Shown: positions 24,861-37,250 of the stretch, piece after piece
Position numbering within the stretch: the stretch's first letter is position 1
How the letters are laid out: every line of letters starts with the position of its first letter
Assembly (NCBI GenBank): GCA_009823395.1
Contig: CM020503.1
Location: forward strand, 5,114,001-5,178,000
Reading direction: 5' to 3'
DNA length: 64,000 nucleotides
Origin: Thamnaconus septentrionalis
Taxonomy: Eukaryota > Chordata > Actinopteri > Tetraodontiformes > Monacanthidae
Position numbers and translations under genes: made by a program
Notes under the pieces: generated by a model
What the model was told of the DNA's origin: nothing
The model's database searches: none
What the model saw: only the letters and a program-made list of their open reading frames with translations

Positions 24861-25289
24861 TTTCGTTTGTTTATTTGAAGGAATATAAATGCCCTGGTTC
24901 TCATTCTTATACAGTATGTTGGGCAACAAAAACTGCTGGGAAGGATCAACTCTACAGCAAACAGTAGATGGCCAAACAAGGAAGTTGAAGAAGAAAATCA
25001 GAATGAATGGGGAAACGAGGACGAAGAAGGAAACTAAGGAAATACAGATTTATTTATTTATTTATTTATTTTTGTACTTGAAAACTTGAAAACAGAGCTA
25101 TTATTTTCTTTTAGATTTATCTGAAACAGAAGACTTGTTGTTCTTTCATTGTTTTAATGTCATAGATTTTAAAGTTTTTTGCACCCTTTAAACTTGTCAA
25201 AAAGATTGACTTTGTGTCTTTTGTTATAGATAATAGCTAGTACTTTTCTACCCATACATAGGAAGCATGCTTTAAATTCGACTATCATT

Positions 25290-25722
25290 TGAGTATCTCA
25301 TTGTTGGTCCAAGTGTCCTGGATATTGGTAATCAAAATATGGTTACCCTATGATAGATATGATGTTGGTGGAGGGATTACTGACGTCGGCATGGGTCGAA
25401 TGTGGTTTAAGGACTTCTTGAACCACAAAACCACAAACCAGAAAGATATATCAAAATAAGAATTGGAACAACATATTCGGGTAAAGTTGGTCGGTTATTA
25501 TTTTCCATAAATATATTTATGAGAACAGAGAAATGGGGGTCTCACTTTTTGTGGATAATAGAGCAATTTGAAAAAGGGGAAGAAATTTGGAATACATTGT
25601 ATGGAAACTGCACTGTGTCATCAAGACAAAAGAAGAGTGGTCATGGAAATTGGGTTTAAGTTTTCAGTTGATAAGACAAAGACATATGTCTTCATGTTAA
25701 AATAAAAGAGACATGGCATTAA
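25290..25722 (+). mobile_element. decayed non-LTR retrotransposon, reverse-transcriptase fragment
   Basis: In broken frames the plus strand shows pieces characteristic of fish LINE reverse transcriptases. GRMWFKDFLN lies near 25390; IKIRIGTTYS near 25450; FVDNRAI, stop, KRGRNLEYIVWKLH near 25550-25610, where active elements have the catalytic Y/F-ADD motif; and WSWKLG then, one base out of frame, GFKFSVDKTKT near 25640-25690. The catalytic motif is altered, an in-frame stop and a frameshift are present, and the segment before the FVDN motif is partly deleted. This is a dead fragment. The clade was not determined. Confidence 0.7.
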
Positions 25723-27086
25723 AACTTTCAAAAAGTGGAGTAGAAAACATCAATCAAACATCGAATATGACCAGATGATGCACAAATTGTAACGTTATGG
25801 TGGCTAAACCATAAGATGAAGACAAAAAACAAACAAAATCATCCAAATAGACCTTTTTGCCACAAGATGGCAGTATAAGGCGGGGACGCAGAAGATGTGA
25901 AACTACAGCATCATACATTATATTTTTTGTTTATGTTTCATGCCATAATAAAATTGAAAACAGTGAATTTGGTATGGCTATTCACATTAGTTTGAATTAC
26001 ACTGTGGGAATACAGCTAGTCATTTTTGTTTTTGTTTTTTAAAAAAAAGAGAGCTTTATGTGTGTCATCGCCCCAGGACTATAACCTAGCAGGCCATATC
26101 GAAGAGTTGCCAAATCTTATGAATTTGTCTACAGTGCAGGATTGAATTCTGAACATCCCTGCTATAATACTAGAGTGCTGTTAACTTGATAGGTTGAATG
26201 TTAACCAGCTGATTAAACTGTTTTCTCTCGGGTTTTCTCGAGGTTAAATTGTTGAAAAAGGTTTGAAGTTAAAGACACATGAGGAAGTGAAATTTGACCT
26301 CTGTATTTTTCCCAAGCCATAGCGTCACTGTTATTACTTTGCTGTTGTGTATTTCCTACACCTATAGCAACAAGTCTGTTTTTTTTATATAATGCACATT
26401 TTGAAAGCTTTGAAAATAAGTAAATCTGATTAGAGACACTTATTTATTTAGCTTCCCTTATTCATGCAGCCTGATTCCTGCTGGTTTTAGTTTGAACATA
26501 TTGAAGCGGCAGAAAGAAAAAAGTAAGCAGACATCTTATATAATATGAGTGGTTGATATGAAATACAATGTGGCATTCTCATTTTCCTTCTCTGCCCCTC
26601 TTAAAGTAGAGAGGTTTTGCCAAAAGATATGTGTCTCAGGCTTATTACGCTGTCTTGTTCATTTCATTAGTGGGTATTTTTCTGACAGGGGTTTTAAGAG
26701 GTGAGAGTGGATGACAAACAAGCTCTCCAGCTTTCCAAAACCACTCATGTGTCCATTAGAATTGTGTTTTCTCAGCACACTGGTCTGGTTGCAGACGCCC
26801 TTATGATGAAGGCACATCACCCCTGCATTATTTCTCATGGAAACAAACACACTATCCTTGAGAATGAGACTGAATCATCAATGCATTGGAAATCTTTTAA
26901 TGGACATCATCACCAATGAGCAATTTTTGTGGTCTGCAAAACAACAAATAAATAAATAAATAATATTGATAATAATTGTACATAATAGAGCATGTCTCTT
27001 CAGGTAGATACACAACTATCTTGTGAATCAGTACTGCTGAATTTGGACTTTAACAGGGAATTGATCATTTGATAAAGCATGTCGAA

Positions 27087-27104
27087 TATCTATCTATCTA
27101 TCTT

Positions 27105-27180
<76 letters not shown>

Positions 27181-27210
27181 GCTTTCTATCTATCTATCTA
27201 TCTATCCATC
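27087..27210. repeat. (TATC)n microsatellite
   Basis: About 30 units of TATC/GATA, with three interruptions by TTTC or GCTTTC units. A shorter, related TATC tract lies at 28317-28345. Confidence 0.95.
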
Positions 27211-27284
27211 GAGTAACTACGGTGTATGTCGACTTTTAGCTCTGTTGTAGTAAGCAATGTGACACTGCGCACGTCAATTAAACC

Positions 27285-27545
27285 ATTTTGATATATGAGA
27301 TTGCTTGATTACTGGATCTTGACTGAGACTCTTTATGGAAATGTGGTTTTGTTTTTACTAGTATAGGTCAATACCATGTCTTTAATGGGGTGGGGGAGTC
27401 ACACATGTAATATGTAATATGACTAAAGTCAATTAACAGTGTGAAGTGGTGAGACACTGCGGCCAGTCTTATAGATTGCACAACAGGCTCTATTGACATT
27501 TCACAGCAAGGCATCCAGCTATCGCTAATTGTTTACCACCACATC
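27285..27545 (+). repeat. duplicated ~250 bp block, copy 1
   Basis: This segment is repeated in the same orientation at 28348-28593. A 60-base stretch (27464-27523 versus 28521-28580) is identical, and the rest matches with substitutions and small indels. A TATC tract lies upstream of each copy. Confidence 0.9.
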
Positions 27546-28316
27546 CTGTTTCTGCACACTGCTCTGTTTCAATGTCAGAGGCTCACTTGCATTTCGACTA
27601 CCTTGTTGTGTTGCTGATGCCTAGGAGAGCAATCTTTATTTAAACAGTAGAGCAGATTTTGTGTTTTTGAAGCTGCAATCATGAAACCTTTATTGTTTGG
27701 TGTTCTTGTCAGTGATTATTGTTAGTGTTATTTATTTTTTAGACAATCATTTCCACAGTGTTTTTTGGTTGAGTGTGCAACTCAACTGTTTGATTTGAAA
27801 TATATACATTTGATTATTTAGCTATTCAGCCTGCTATAAAAGCCCTATTTCTGCATTTTTCTGGTGGTCTGTTTGCTGGTCTGTTTTCTCTGAACTCCAG
27901 CCCACTAGTAGTTTACTCCATTGGATCCCTCTGCAATGCCTTTTCTTGGATGATCCCATTGTTACAATTCTCCCCTGTGTTTTCTAATGAAACATTTCTT
28001 CATCAAGTCCTGAGTCTCTTAAGGCTTTAGAACTCTCCACGTGTTTGGAATATACTCCACAGAGGATATTGAAATCCCTGCCTTCCTTTAGGGGTGTTGC
28101 AGCTCAACTCTGGTAGATGCCCTTTGTTATCTTATCTTCTGGAGTTGATTTCCAGAGTTGCAGGATGTGTATAATGATGGGAAATGCTTCCAAAAGAAGA
28201 AGTTTTTCCCTTCACTTGGGAGTTTACTGACTGCCTTAGAAAATATCCAATATTAACATAAAGCAAATTTAGCATTGTATGGGATCTTTAATTATTTCCT
28301 CAAGGGAATGAATAAA

Positions 28317-28345
28317 ATCTATCTATCTATCTATCTATTTATCTA
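28317..28345. repeat. short TATC microsatellite next to copy 2
   Basis: About seven TATC units with one TTTATC variant, immediately before the second copy of the duplicated block. Confidence 0.9.
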
Positions 28346-28347
28346 TG

Positions 28348-28593
28348 ACATTTCAATATTTGAGATTGCTTGATTGACTGAGACCCCCAATCAAAATATA
28401 GTCTTGTGTTTACAAGTAAAGGTCAGCAATATGTCTTTTATGGGCGAAAAAGTCACACATGTAAATATGTCTTGCATGACTAAAGTCAATTGGCAGTGTG
28501 AAGTGGTGAGTCACTGTGGTCAGTCTTATAGATTGCACAACAGGCTCTATTGACATTTCACAGCAAGGCATCCAGCTATCCTACCACCACATC
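28348..28593 (+). repeat. duplicated ~250 bp block, copy 2
   Basis: Direct repeat of 27285-27545, about 1.06 kb downstream of it. The copy lacks the GCTAATTGTTTA stretch present near the end of copy 1. No coding content is recognised. Confidence 0.9.
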
Positions 28594-29043
28594 ATGTCTA
28601 TTACAGCATTGATTGAGAGGTTAATGTATTCACTCTCCATGCTTTCAATGGTTTTCATTAAATATCCTAAAATACACATCAAAACAGACGCAGCTGATAC
28701 TAAGGTGAGGAAAAGGCTGGCGTCCTCTCCCTGCTCCTGTGGCGCCACTTATCACATATACGCATTCTGCTTCTTTATAGCCTTTTAAAATGAAAGATCT
28801 CATGAAAACCAAGTCGGCAAATCGCATCGAGAATCAGGCCAGGTGGTTTGTGACGTTAGTTACTACAACCAATCCCGAGCCACTGCTGACACTTTTCCCC
28901 GCTAATCCTCTTTGCTGAGAGGAGCTGTCCGATCAGCACCGCGCCATGCGCCCCCTCTTCTGCCACAAATAGTCCCGTGAGCTGGGTTTAAGGAGACCGG
29001 GTGGCCGCCCACCATATTCATTTTTTTAATTTTGCAATTCGAA

Positions 29044-29051
29044 ATGCAAAT
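29044..29051 (+). promoter_or_regulatory. octamer motif upstream of nptx2
   Basis: A consensus POU-domain octamer, ATGCAAAT, lies 138 bp before the chosen nptx2 start codon. POU factors are common neural regulators, so its position is suggestive, but a single 8-mer is weak evidence. Confidence 0.3.
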
Positions 29052-29181
29052 AGTAAAAAACAAGGTGGCGTTGCTTGTTAAGCTTTATGATTTTTTACGC
29101 ACAGAACTTTAGGACATATTTGGCGCGGAGGTCTTTATGTTTCAGCTTCCTGGCTTTCCAGTGACTTTTCACAGGGGAAAT

Positions 29182-32100
29182 ATGTTTCCACGCTTGTGTG
29201 GATTCCTCTGTTTGTGCGCACTGGTTTGCGTTCAGCTTGCAACCGGCCAGCCGGACGATGGAAAGCGGTTCATCTGCCGGGCGGTGCCCCTCAGTGGAGA
29301 TGTCAGCTGTCCCGTCACGCTCTTGCCCGAGCTCAACTCCGGCGGCCAGGAAGAGGAGCTCAGGAACACCGTCATGCAACTGCGGGAGACAATTTTGCAA
29401 CAGAAAGAGAACATCTCCAAGCAGCAGGGCACCATCAACGAGCTGACCACCAAGTTGTCGCTGTGCGCCGCGGCCACCGACGACAAGAAGTACGACAAGG
29501 GCGGTTCATGGGGCAAGGAGAAGCAAAACACAATGGGCGACGTGCCCAGAGATCCAAATGACACCATCGAAAGTCTGGGGAAAACCATGCAGGGGCTGAA
29601 GGACCGCCTGGAAAACTTGGAGGTGAGTAATCTGCGCCCGGTTACTAAAGGTGTACCGCCTGTGCCAAGCCGCGCGTAATAAGGCACCCTGCTTGGTACG
29701 GATATATCGGATTAGGACGTAACGTCGACTCATCGCGGAGAAGTCAAGTGGCTCTTCAAATTACGAGCGTGCTTGGATCACTGAGTATTAATTGGACTAA
29801 TAATAGTGTGACTGACATCTGACTTGCTGTTACACACCGGCCGTTTGCTGCTTTGAAAAACCTAACTAAGTTGTTAATGCAGTAATGTTTAATTAAATGC
29901 ATTCACAGTTTGTTTTTTCTTTCTCCCTGAAAAATTGTTCAGCAAAAAATGGATTCGTAGAAAACAAACCAAAGTTTACGCATACAATCAACAAAGCCAA
30001 CAAAAAAAAAAAATCTCTCCTCCACACTGAGTGTCTTTCACTTCGTCGAATGGATCGATGGGATCGTTACTTCAGGAAGGGCCTGATGCATTTCCTGCCG
30101 TGTGATTTGTCCTCAGCAACAACAGATGCGCGCCAACATGACTGGCGCCTCGTTCCCCAGCGAGCTGCGCGACCTGTTGCAGCGTCGCCTCGGGGAGCTG
30201 GAGAAGCAGCTGCTGAAGAAGGTCAGCAACCTGGAGGAGGAGAAGAGCATGCTAACGAACGCCACGGCCGCCTACAGGATGAAGACCGAGAGCACGCTGA
30301 ACGCCCTGGTGGAGAGGATCAGCGAGCTGGAGAAAGGTTAAAATATATAAATAAACAAGAATAGAAAGAATGCATCTGCCGCAGCGCCAAGGTCAGATAA
30401 TGATGATGATGATGATGATGATGATGCCTAGTCGAGATGAGAAATCAATTTTATTTGAATAGTTCATATTCAGAATGAGAAGAAGATGGTGGAGGAGAAG
30501 TGGCTCTGCATAATGCATGTATAAGTGCATGAAAGATTTTCATTACACTAATAGAGAGGAGGCAGAGTGAGTCGCTTAGACAAGCATGATGAAGAAAAGA
30601 CATGAGAGGTCAACGTCGATCACTATGTGTGTGGTTGACGCAATTTTATAGGATCCCGTTGTGCAAAATTCACCATCACTGTTTAATAACGACGCACCCG
30701 CCTGTTCCGGTCTGGTACTCGCTGAGAATGTTTAAAATGACACATTTTATTTATCCATGTCCTTTCAGAATACGTACTCCGAAACAAAATGTTTCGGAAA
30801 CAGCCCTTTGTGATGTCACAAATCACAATGACTGATACCTCTCCTGGGTTAGCTTCAGCAGCCTCATGCTTGGTTTGGTCTCATTCTAAAAATCCTTAGG
30901 GACCAAAAACGCACAGCATAGCTGCAATGCTTGGCATGTCTGTGGGAGGGTGCAAACAAGGGGCTAACATGCTGTGGAGACTTTTGGCTAAGTAGTTGGT
31001 GAGGCCACTGACATCTGAGGAAGTCAATGAGAAATAAGGAGCTGAAAATAGTTAAGTGGGGATCAGATATAAATCATGACTGCTTATTAGAATAAAACGG
31101 ATCAGAGGCTTTTCATTTGTGCAGCAGTTAACCGCTTCATGTGGCGTTATCACCTTCCCCCTTCTCCTCTGTGGCGCCCTCTGCATCATTACAGGAGGAG
31201 GAGACTTCAAGTCGCCGGAGCAGTTTAAACTCTGCCTCCCGCAGCGAACCAACTACCTGTATGGCCGCATCACAAAGAGCCTGCCAGAGATGTACGCCTT
31301 CACACTTTGCATGTGGATCAAGTCCAGCGCCACTCCTGGTATAGGAACCCCCTTCTCCTACGGGGTGCCGGGCCAGGCCAATGAGATTGTGCTGATCGAA
31401 TGGGGCAATAATCCAATCGAGCTGCTCATCAACGACAAGGCAAGTGGCTTCCAGTCTCCCCAAAGTATCTGGAGCAATTCTCTTTCACTGTCAAACACTG
31501 CAGCATACTTAGTGGCGTGCTTATCAATTGACTGACTGATTGATGGGTCGAGCGCAGGTTGCCCAGTTGCCACTGGAGGCGCGCGATGGAAGGTGGCACC
31601 ACATTTGCATCTCCTGGACCACGCGAGACGGCCAATGGGACGCGTACCAAGATGGTGAGAAGAGGGGCAGCGGCGATAACCTGGCAGCCTGGCATCCAAT
31701 CAAACCTGGAGGAGTCGTCATCCTGGGGCAGGAACAGGTACTGTGGCAAAAACACATAAAAGACAGTGAGAAGGCAGTATGTTTTAGAGAGGTTTACATT
31801 AAGATATTTACAATGACGCAAGTCTGCTGTTAGATCATAATCTCTTTGGTGCCAGGCAAGATTTTTCATTAATTATTGGTATTCTATTACTGATTTTGGT
31901 AGAATCAGACAGAGGTTGATGCTTCTTCCAATGTTACACAAATATCCCCTTGCCTTACCTGTGGCACAGTGTGGTTTAAATTTGTTGCATTGCAGGATTA
32001 AGTGAAAAAAAATCAATTGGTGACAGATGCATTTTTAAATTTTCAGGTTAAACCTGCTTAAGTTTGAAAAAGAAACCCTGAATTAATAACATTAGTTAAC

Positions 32101-32946
32101 AGCTGTATACAACACTGGCGAACAAGTATCGACATCCAGGTGCATGAAAATTGCATGAGAAACATTTGGTTGGTGAATGTCTAAGCTTGTCTCATGTTTG
32201 CAGGCAATTTAAACTTACCTGCTGTGGCCAAAAGCTGTAAAGTGTTTTCACACGGCTGTGAATTCTTAATTCTTAGTCATCATAGCACATAAAAAGGGCA
32301 GGCTGGACATTGTGAAGGGTGACTTTTACTTTCCCACTGTACAGAAATCACACTGCTATACCACCCAATATCCTGAGTATTGTTACCGCTTCTCAGACAG
32401 ACCAGCGTGTGAAATAAAGTGAGACATACAAGATAAATTACCCATTGTTCTGGCTTTGTGTGGTCTACTTTTTTTGATTTGATTTTAAAAAGAAATATTC
32501 AGCCAGGAGCATTTTCAGTTATGGCTCAGACTCGCAAATTTTATGTTTATTAACAGCATCCAACAGTAGAAAATGATTACAGCTTTTAAATCTAAAAGTT
32601 TAATGACCAGCACTGCAGATTATTTCCTTCTCCTCAGAGAGACAATTACCTGCGCATGATAATGCTGTTGTGGATGCTATTCAGAATTTCATCTTGCTGT
32701 TTATGGCCCTTGCAGGACGTGGTGGGCGGGCGCTTTGACGCTGGACAGGCTTTTGTGGGTGAGCTGAGTCAGGTGAACATTTGGGATCGAGTTCTGAAGC
32801 CAGTGGAAATCCAGTCGATGGCTAACTGCAGCATGTACATCCCCGGGAACGTGATCTCCTGGTTAGCCAACATTGTGGAGGTGTTCGGGAGAGGAGCCTT
32901 CAAAAGGCCCCTGGAGATGTGTCAAGAGCGTCTCCCCAATGCTTGA
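29182..32946 (+). CDS. nptx2: nptx2, neuronal pentraxin 2 (438 aa, 5 exons)
   Basis: NPTX2 (Narp) is a secreted, activity-regulated synaptic protein that clusters AMPA receptors. Exons: 29182-29622, 30117-30336, 31195-31439, 31558-31737, 32716-32946; 1317 bp in frame, stop TGA. Residues 1-22 form a signal peptide (FLCLCALVCVQLATG). About 55-220 are coiled-coil heptads used for oligomerisation, with LRETILQQKEN and TLNALVERISELEK. About 230-438 are the pentraxin domain, with the pentraxin signature HICISWTT at 317-324 and the family-typical IGTPFSY...VPGQANEIVLIEWGNNP region. N-glycosylation sequons are at N77, N126, N154, N195 and N399. The human protein is 431 aa. An in-frame ATG at 29137 was rejected because its context is poor and it would put 15 residues before the signal peptide. 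Synteny favours NPTX2 over NPTX1. The exon 2 donor (G/GTTAAA) is weak. Confidence 0.95.
30399..30427. repeat. (ATG)n microsatellite in nptx2 intron 2
   Basis: Nine to ten tandem GAT/ATG units shortly after the exon 2 donor. Confidence 0.9.
30804..30822. repeat. palindromic-core repeat, site 1
   Basis: CCCTTTGTGATGTCACAAA in nptx2 intron 2. One of seven occurrences of a near-palindromic core in this window. Confidence 0.6.
31440..31557 (+). other. nptx2 intron 3, GC-AG type
   Basis: This 118 bp intron starts AAG/GCAAGT and ends GCGCAG/GTT. The phase-0 join of INDK to VAQLPL is fixed by the protein family, so the GC dinucleotide must be the donor. Apart from the C at intron position 2, the donor matches the consensus perfectly, as is typical of functional GC-AG introns. 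Confidence 0.85.
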
Positions 32947-33054
32947 AACTCATCCGTTTGCCTATGTTTGGATTCCTGCCATTCCTTACTTTTTTTTAAT
33001 CCTTGAATCTTGCTGTGAGGAACATTATGGACCTTTGCCTCTCCAATGATTTTA

Positions 33055-33060
33055 AATAAA
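33055..33060 (+). terminator. putative nptx2 polyadenylation signal
   Basis: AATAAA 109 bp after the stop codon, followed by a GT-rich stretch (CTGTGGTGTG) about 10 bases later. Further AATAAA hexamers occur downstream, for example near 34823, so a longer 3'UTR form is possible. Confidence 0.45.
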
Positions 33061-35211
33061 TGAAGTATCTGTGGTGTGATCAGGACAGTTTACAACTGAA
33101 AGACCTTCCAAAATGTTGACAGTGGACCTTTTCCATAGCTCCCAAGTTAATTCGGTCCTATCTGCAGATACACACACAGTTAATTAAAAAAAAAAAAGAA
33201 TTAGGATTAAGTTTGGCCTTTCCAAATGCGCTAATTGCTATGAGAGTGGCACTGTAACTCTTTGTGACCTGAATCATGGAACAGAGCCTTGAATAGTAAC
33301 CCTGAGCTTGCACGGCAGTTATATGCCTCTCTTAAATATCACACATCCATCTTGTTTCAGTCTGTAGTGTCTTCAGTGGGTTGCTTTCAGTTTAGACTTG
33401 GCAAAGGTTGAACAAGAGCAGGAAGTCAATGAAGCAAGTTGTGCTTAAAAGCCTGTGATACAGGTGAGCTGAGTGTCAAGTTTCACATTTTACTTACATG
33501 CATTGCACTTCGCTGCATGCTAATTTCAACATGGTCCATGATGTCCTAGACTGTGGACACTAAACATGTGCTGTAGTGTATTTAATGTGCGATCTTTGAC
33601 ACTCAACTCAGGACTCAAGCAACTGTGAGCCTTGCTGCTGCTGAATTGATCAGTGTGGATGCTGCAGTCAAAGCAGTTTTGTCAGACTTAATTGCATTTA
33701 CACTTTAAAACAATGAAGGCTCTGTGGCTTTCTGTAAAGGGAAAATACCTTTTGACTTTACTCCCTGCTTACTTCAACTGGAGTTTAGTTGATTCCCAAA
33801 ACTAATTTGCACCAGTGGGAAATTGCTGCTAAGTGGCTCAATTTGAAACACATTTTTACCAAACAATGTCAAGCCCAAATGGCCACTGTAAAAAAGATCT
33901 ATTGCAAAATTGAAATTGTGAGTGGAAGCTAAATGCCAATAATTACAAATCAATCTTCTAATGTTTCTATTTTAATGTTTTCCAGTAAGTCCTTCTAATT
34001 CGAAAGCCACCGGACTCGACTCTCCCCCAGATAGTTGTGTTCAGATATAACAAACACTTTCACAGTCATGAAAATTGTCTCTTGTGCAGCGCCACTGCAA
34101 GAACTCTGTTTCAAGCGCACTAGTTTTAGGCAAGGTGTGCCACTGACACGTGAGCTGGTCTTGCGTGCCGTGTCTAGTGGAAGGGGTGAGTGGCCGGAAA
34201 AGATTAAAGGCCAGGCTAATGTTATGTCTGTTCCTTAACTAGGGAACAGGCTTAGCACCAGCTTGTGTCAATGCAAAGATCTTGAGATATTCAGGCATAT
34301 TACTGGGAGAAGATAAGCTTGACCGTCATTTTTTATTATTTTTTTATTTTTGCTTCCTGTTTGAAGATACGACTATTAAAAATCTCACCTAGTTTTAAAG
34401 CTTCATTCCTGGTGTGTACTGCTGGAAACATGTGATTACAAAATAGTTTTTTTTTTTGCCTTTTCTTTTCTTTTGGAAACGCAGGCTGTTCAAAAGGTGA
34501 ATCTTGTTCAACGTACAATCATCGTGCCCATGTTGCTCTTTGCTCTCATCATGGTTGGTAATATCACTGGGGCATGTTGTCTAACCCAGCTCTCCGCAGA
34601 CATTCTGGTTGGTCATACTGATACTTTCAAACTGTGATATGACGCAAAAGCTGTTTGTTAAGCAATGACAAATTTGTGGGAAAAAACGCTTGCTGAAGCA
34701 TTCTCTGATTTGGAATTCTGAGTCATTGTCTGTCTTGTCTTGTGGCCTTCTTACAAAGATTCAAAGTGCCATTGATTGTTTTCTAAGTGTTGTATACTCT
34801 GCCAATGGAAAATATGTGGGGAAATAAAAGAAAATAACTGCTGAAAATGACTCTAAGGTCATTCTTTTATTTATTTTCTGGGGTTTTTTTTTAATCATAT
34901 GATTGCGATGATCTCCTTCTTCTCTTCCAGAGAAGTGAGAATTCCAACAGGTAAACACACTCTCTCACTTTAATGCGCCAATACAGAAGTGACATGAGCC
35001 GTTCATGGCGCAGCCTGAGCGGCATCTTTGACTGAAGCGACCCGAGTCTGGACAACAACAGGTGTGCCGCGTGGCATTAGCCATGCTTAACAGATGAGAG
35101 AGGCTGAAAGGTCAGGGGTGGCGTCACGGATACACTCCACTCAGACAGTGCTGCTCCTTCTGCGCTCACACCTGACCGAGAAAATCTCAGACAGGACTAT
35201 GCACGAGTATA

Positions 35212-35272
35212 GTTTGTTTTGTTTGTTTGTTTGTTTGTTTGTTTGTTTGTTTGTTTGTTTGTTTGTTTGTTT
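35212..35272. repeat. (GTTT)n microsatellite
   Basis: About 14 uninterrupted GTTT units. The open frame of repeated FVCL across it is an artefact. Confidence 0.95.
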
Positions 35273-37083
35273 AGGTCGATATTGCACATTTTTTCCACAT
35301 CATTCATTTTAGGTAACAAGAAAATTTCGACATTTGAGTTGCACATTGAAGAGGCTAATTAACATGATGAGACAGAAAGTGCTTTCTGTTTTGGTAGTTT
35401 CTGTTTCAGTTGTAATTACGAAGTCTTCTCAATATGTACAAGGCTATTTTTATTTCTTTAAATACTGTGCGTACATTCAACAGCCACTTAATTTGGTGCT
35501 TAATAATCACTCAATGACACAACAGTAACTCAATGCACTTACAAGAAAAAGGAAGAAAGGTGATCTTGATCATTTTGGTTGTTGATGCCAAACTGTTTCA
35601 GAACCTGTTTATTTACATCATTTACACACAGCTATTAGATAAAATTTACAGAGAATGGTCTGTTTCTGGATGGAGGTTTTCTGCATGATAATATAAGCCT
35701 GAGGTTGGAGGAGAATGGCCGGACAGGTTCAAGATGACAGATGACCATTGAGGAACACGCAGCATGTCCAGCCTGGAGGCAGATGGAGATGGATGCAGCA
35801 GCAGAGGACCACAGTTGAGGCTGAGGAGAGTTTCCAGCTCCTTGTTGAATCCATCCCACGAAGGCTGATGGCAGGTCTTAAGACAGCAGAACAGCTGTGT
35901 GCAGCTAATGAAGTGAGCGCTGGGTGTATTCTGTTCCAGTGTTGCTCGGTGTGATATATGACATTTGGGCCGAATAAACAAATGAATAAAATCACAAAAG
36001 TCTACATTTGGAAATTTTAATGAGATTTTGCCTGAGTTTTGCATTTGCTCTTACTTTATTACCGCTCTATTCTGTGCTATTTTGTAAGCGAGATACATGG
36101 AGAAGTATTTTTTGGTGAACAACAAGGTCTCTAGTTGATACTATTTTTTCTAGCTGGAAGAGTTTTTAATGAAGACTCATTTTTAAGGCAAATTATATCG
36201 AAATAAAATAGCTCCCACTGAGCAATGGCACAAAAAATACTCATTCAAATGTAAAAATCTGCAATAAGGCCATGTGGTTAGCATCATTTTTAATAAAGGC
36301 AGAACTGTAAAGACATAATTAGGTTGTTTGTTATCATGGACTGCGAGTGTGGTTGTTTTTTGTTGTTTTTTCGGCATATAAACTGTTTTGTGCATGAGGT
36401 CCCTGGAACATTTTTCCAAGACTCGCTGAGGCTCGTGCACCCTAGACGGCTAAATAATTATGACACAATGAAGCTGGAGCAAATACAAAATAGTCCCTCG
36501 CTTTACAAATGGTGTGGACAGCTGCAGTTGCGTCTGAGTCCAAGGTCGAAGTTGTCTCAGCCACTGCAGCTCCCCGCAGTCTGCCTGACAGTCCAGATTC
36601 ATCAGGAATCCTTTTATTAATAACAGCGTCACATAGTAATGGAGTACAAGCTGTTGCTTTAAAAAAAACAAAAACTGAAAGGTATTGAAAGGAAACTTTA
36701 TGTTCTCCCCATGTAATCATCTGGTTCAGAGCTCAATAAGATTGATTTTTTTATAGAGAATAAAAAGGGAAAAAGGGAAGCACAGAATGTTAGAAGAAGA
36801 GGCGTGTATTGATTTACATTCTTTTCCCTATAATGTCATGCAACCTGACATGTCTGGGTTCGCAGGAAGTGCAGAAACCTAATGGGAAGAGATCAAAGGG
36901 GGCCGAGAGCAAACAAAGATTGCGCCCCGTAGAACAAACACACCCTCTGATCAAGAGATGTGTCTTTAATAACGTCTCCATGTCTCATGTCACCGTAAAA
37001 AAAAAGAAAAAAAAGAAGCCCTAAAAAATAGTCTTTTGACTGCACAGCTCATTGATTAAACATAATACCGCTCATGCTATCAA

Positions 37084-37089
37084 TTTATT
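37084..37089 (-). terminator. putative tmem130 polyadenylation signal
   Basis: TTTATT on the plus strand is AATAAA for tmem130, about 310 bp after its stop codon. The CA/GT repeat at 37198-37250 would lie in the 3'UTR. Confidence 0.4.
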
Positions 37090-37197
37090 ATGAGTCTGTT
37101 TAAATGTCAGCCCACGCTCTGTGACTCCCTTCTTGAGCAAATAATGATGTGGCTTGACCTGATAGCTTTTCTCAACAGCAGGGGTTGAAACCTCTCG

Positions 37198-37250
37198 ACA
37201 CACGCACACGCGCACGCACACACACACACACACACACACGCACACACTCG
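37198..37250. repeat. CA-rich dinucleotide microsatellite
   Basis: An alternating CA tract with CG interruptions at both ends and a pure (CA) centre. Confidence 0.95.

Larger units (their letters stand above)
24501..29181. other. intergenic region between trrap and nptx2 (head-to-head)
   Basis: These 4.7 kb separate the two divergent genes. They hold, in order, a tetranucleotide satellite, a dead LINE fragment, a TATC satellite, a duplicated ~250 bp block and the nptx2 promoter side. No additional coding exon was recognised on either strand. Confidence 0.7.

Noticed and set aside
24688..24967. Plus-strand frames with repeated FIHS/FVRS
   Set aside because: Artefact of the TTCA/TTCG microsatellite, with no domain or splice context.
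29137..29181. Upstream in-frame ATG for nptx2
   Set aside because: Weak Kozak context, and it would place 15 unrelated residues ahead of the signal peptide.
29232..29687. 151-codon minus-strand frame opposite nptx2 exon 1
   Set aside because: Shadow of the GC-rich coding strand; no family resemblance, and the plus-strand protein is unmistakable.
31358..31869. Long minus-strand frames opposite nptx2 exons 3-4
   Set aside because: Antisense shadows of the conserved pentraxin exons.
35646..35864. Minus-strand frame considered as the tmem130 carboxy-terminal exon (CGPLLLHPSPSASRLDMLR resembles human CGPFLLETPS)
   Set aside because: The phase fits, but the acceptor is poorer. The exon at 37401-37541 is nearer, has a good acceptor in phase and encodes a PMEL-like acidic dileucine tail.
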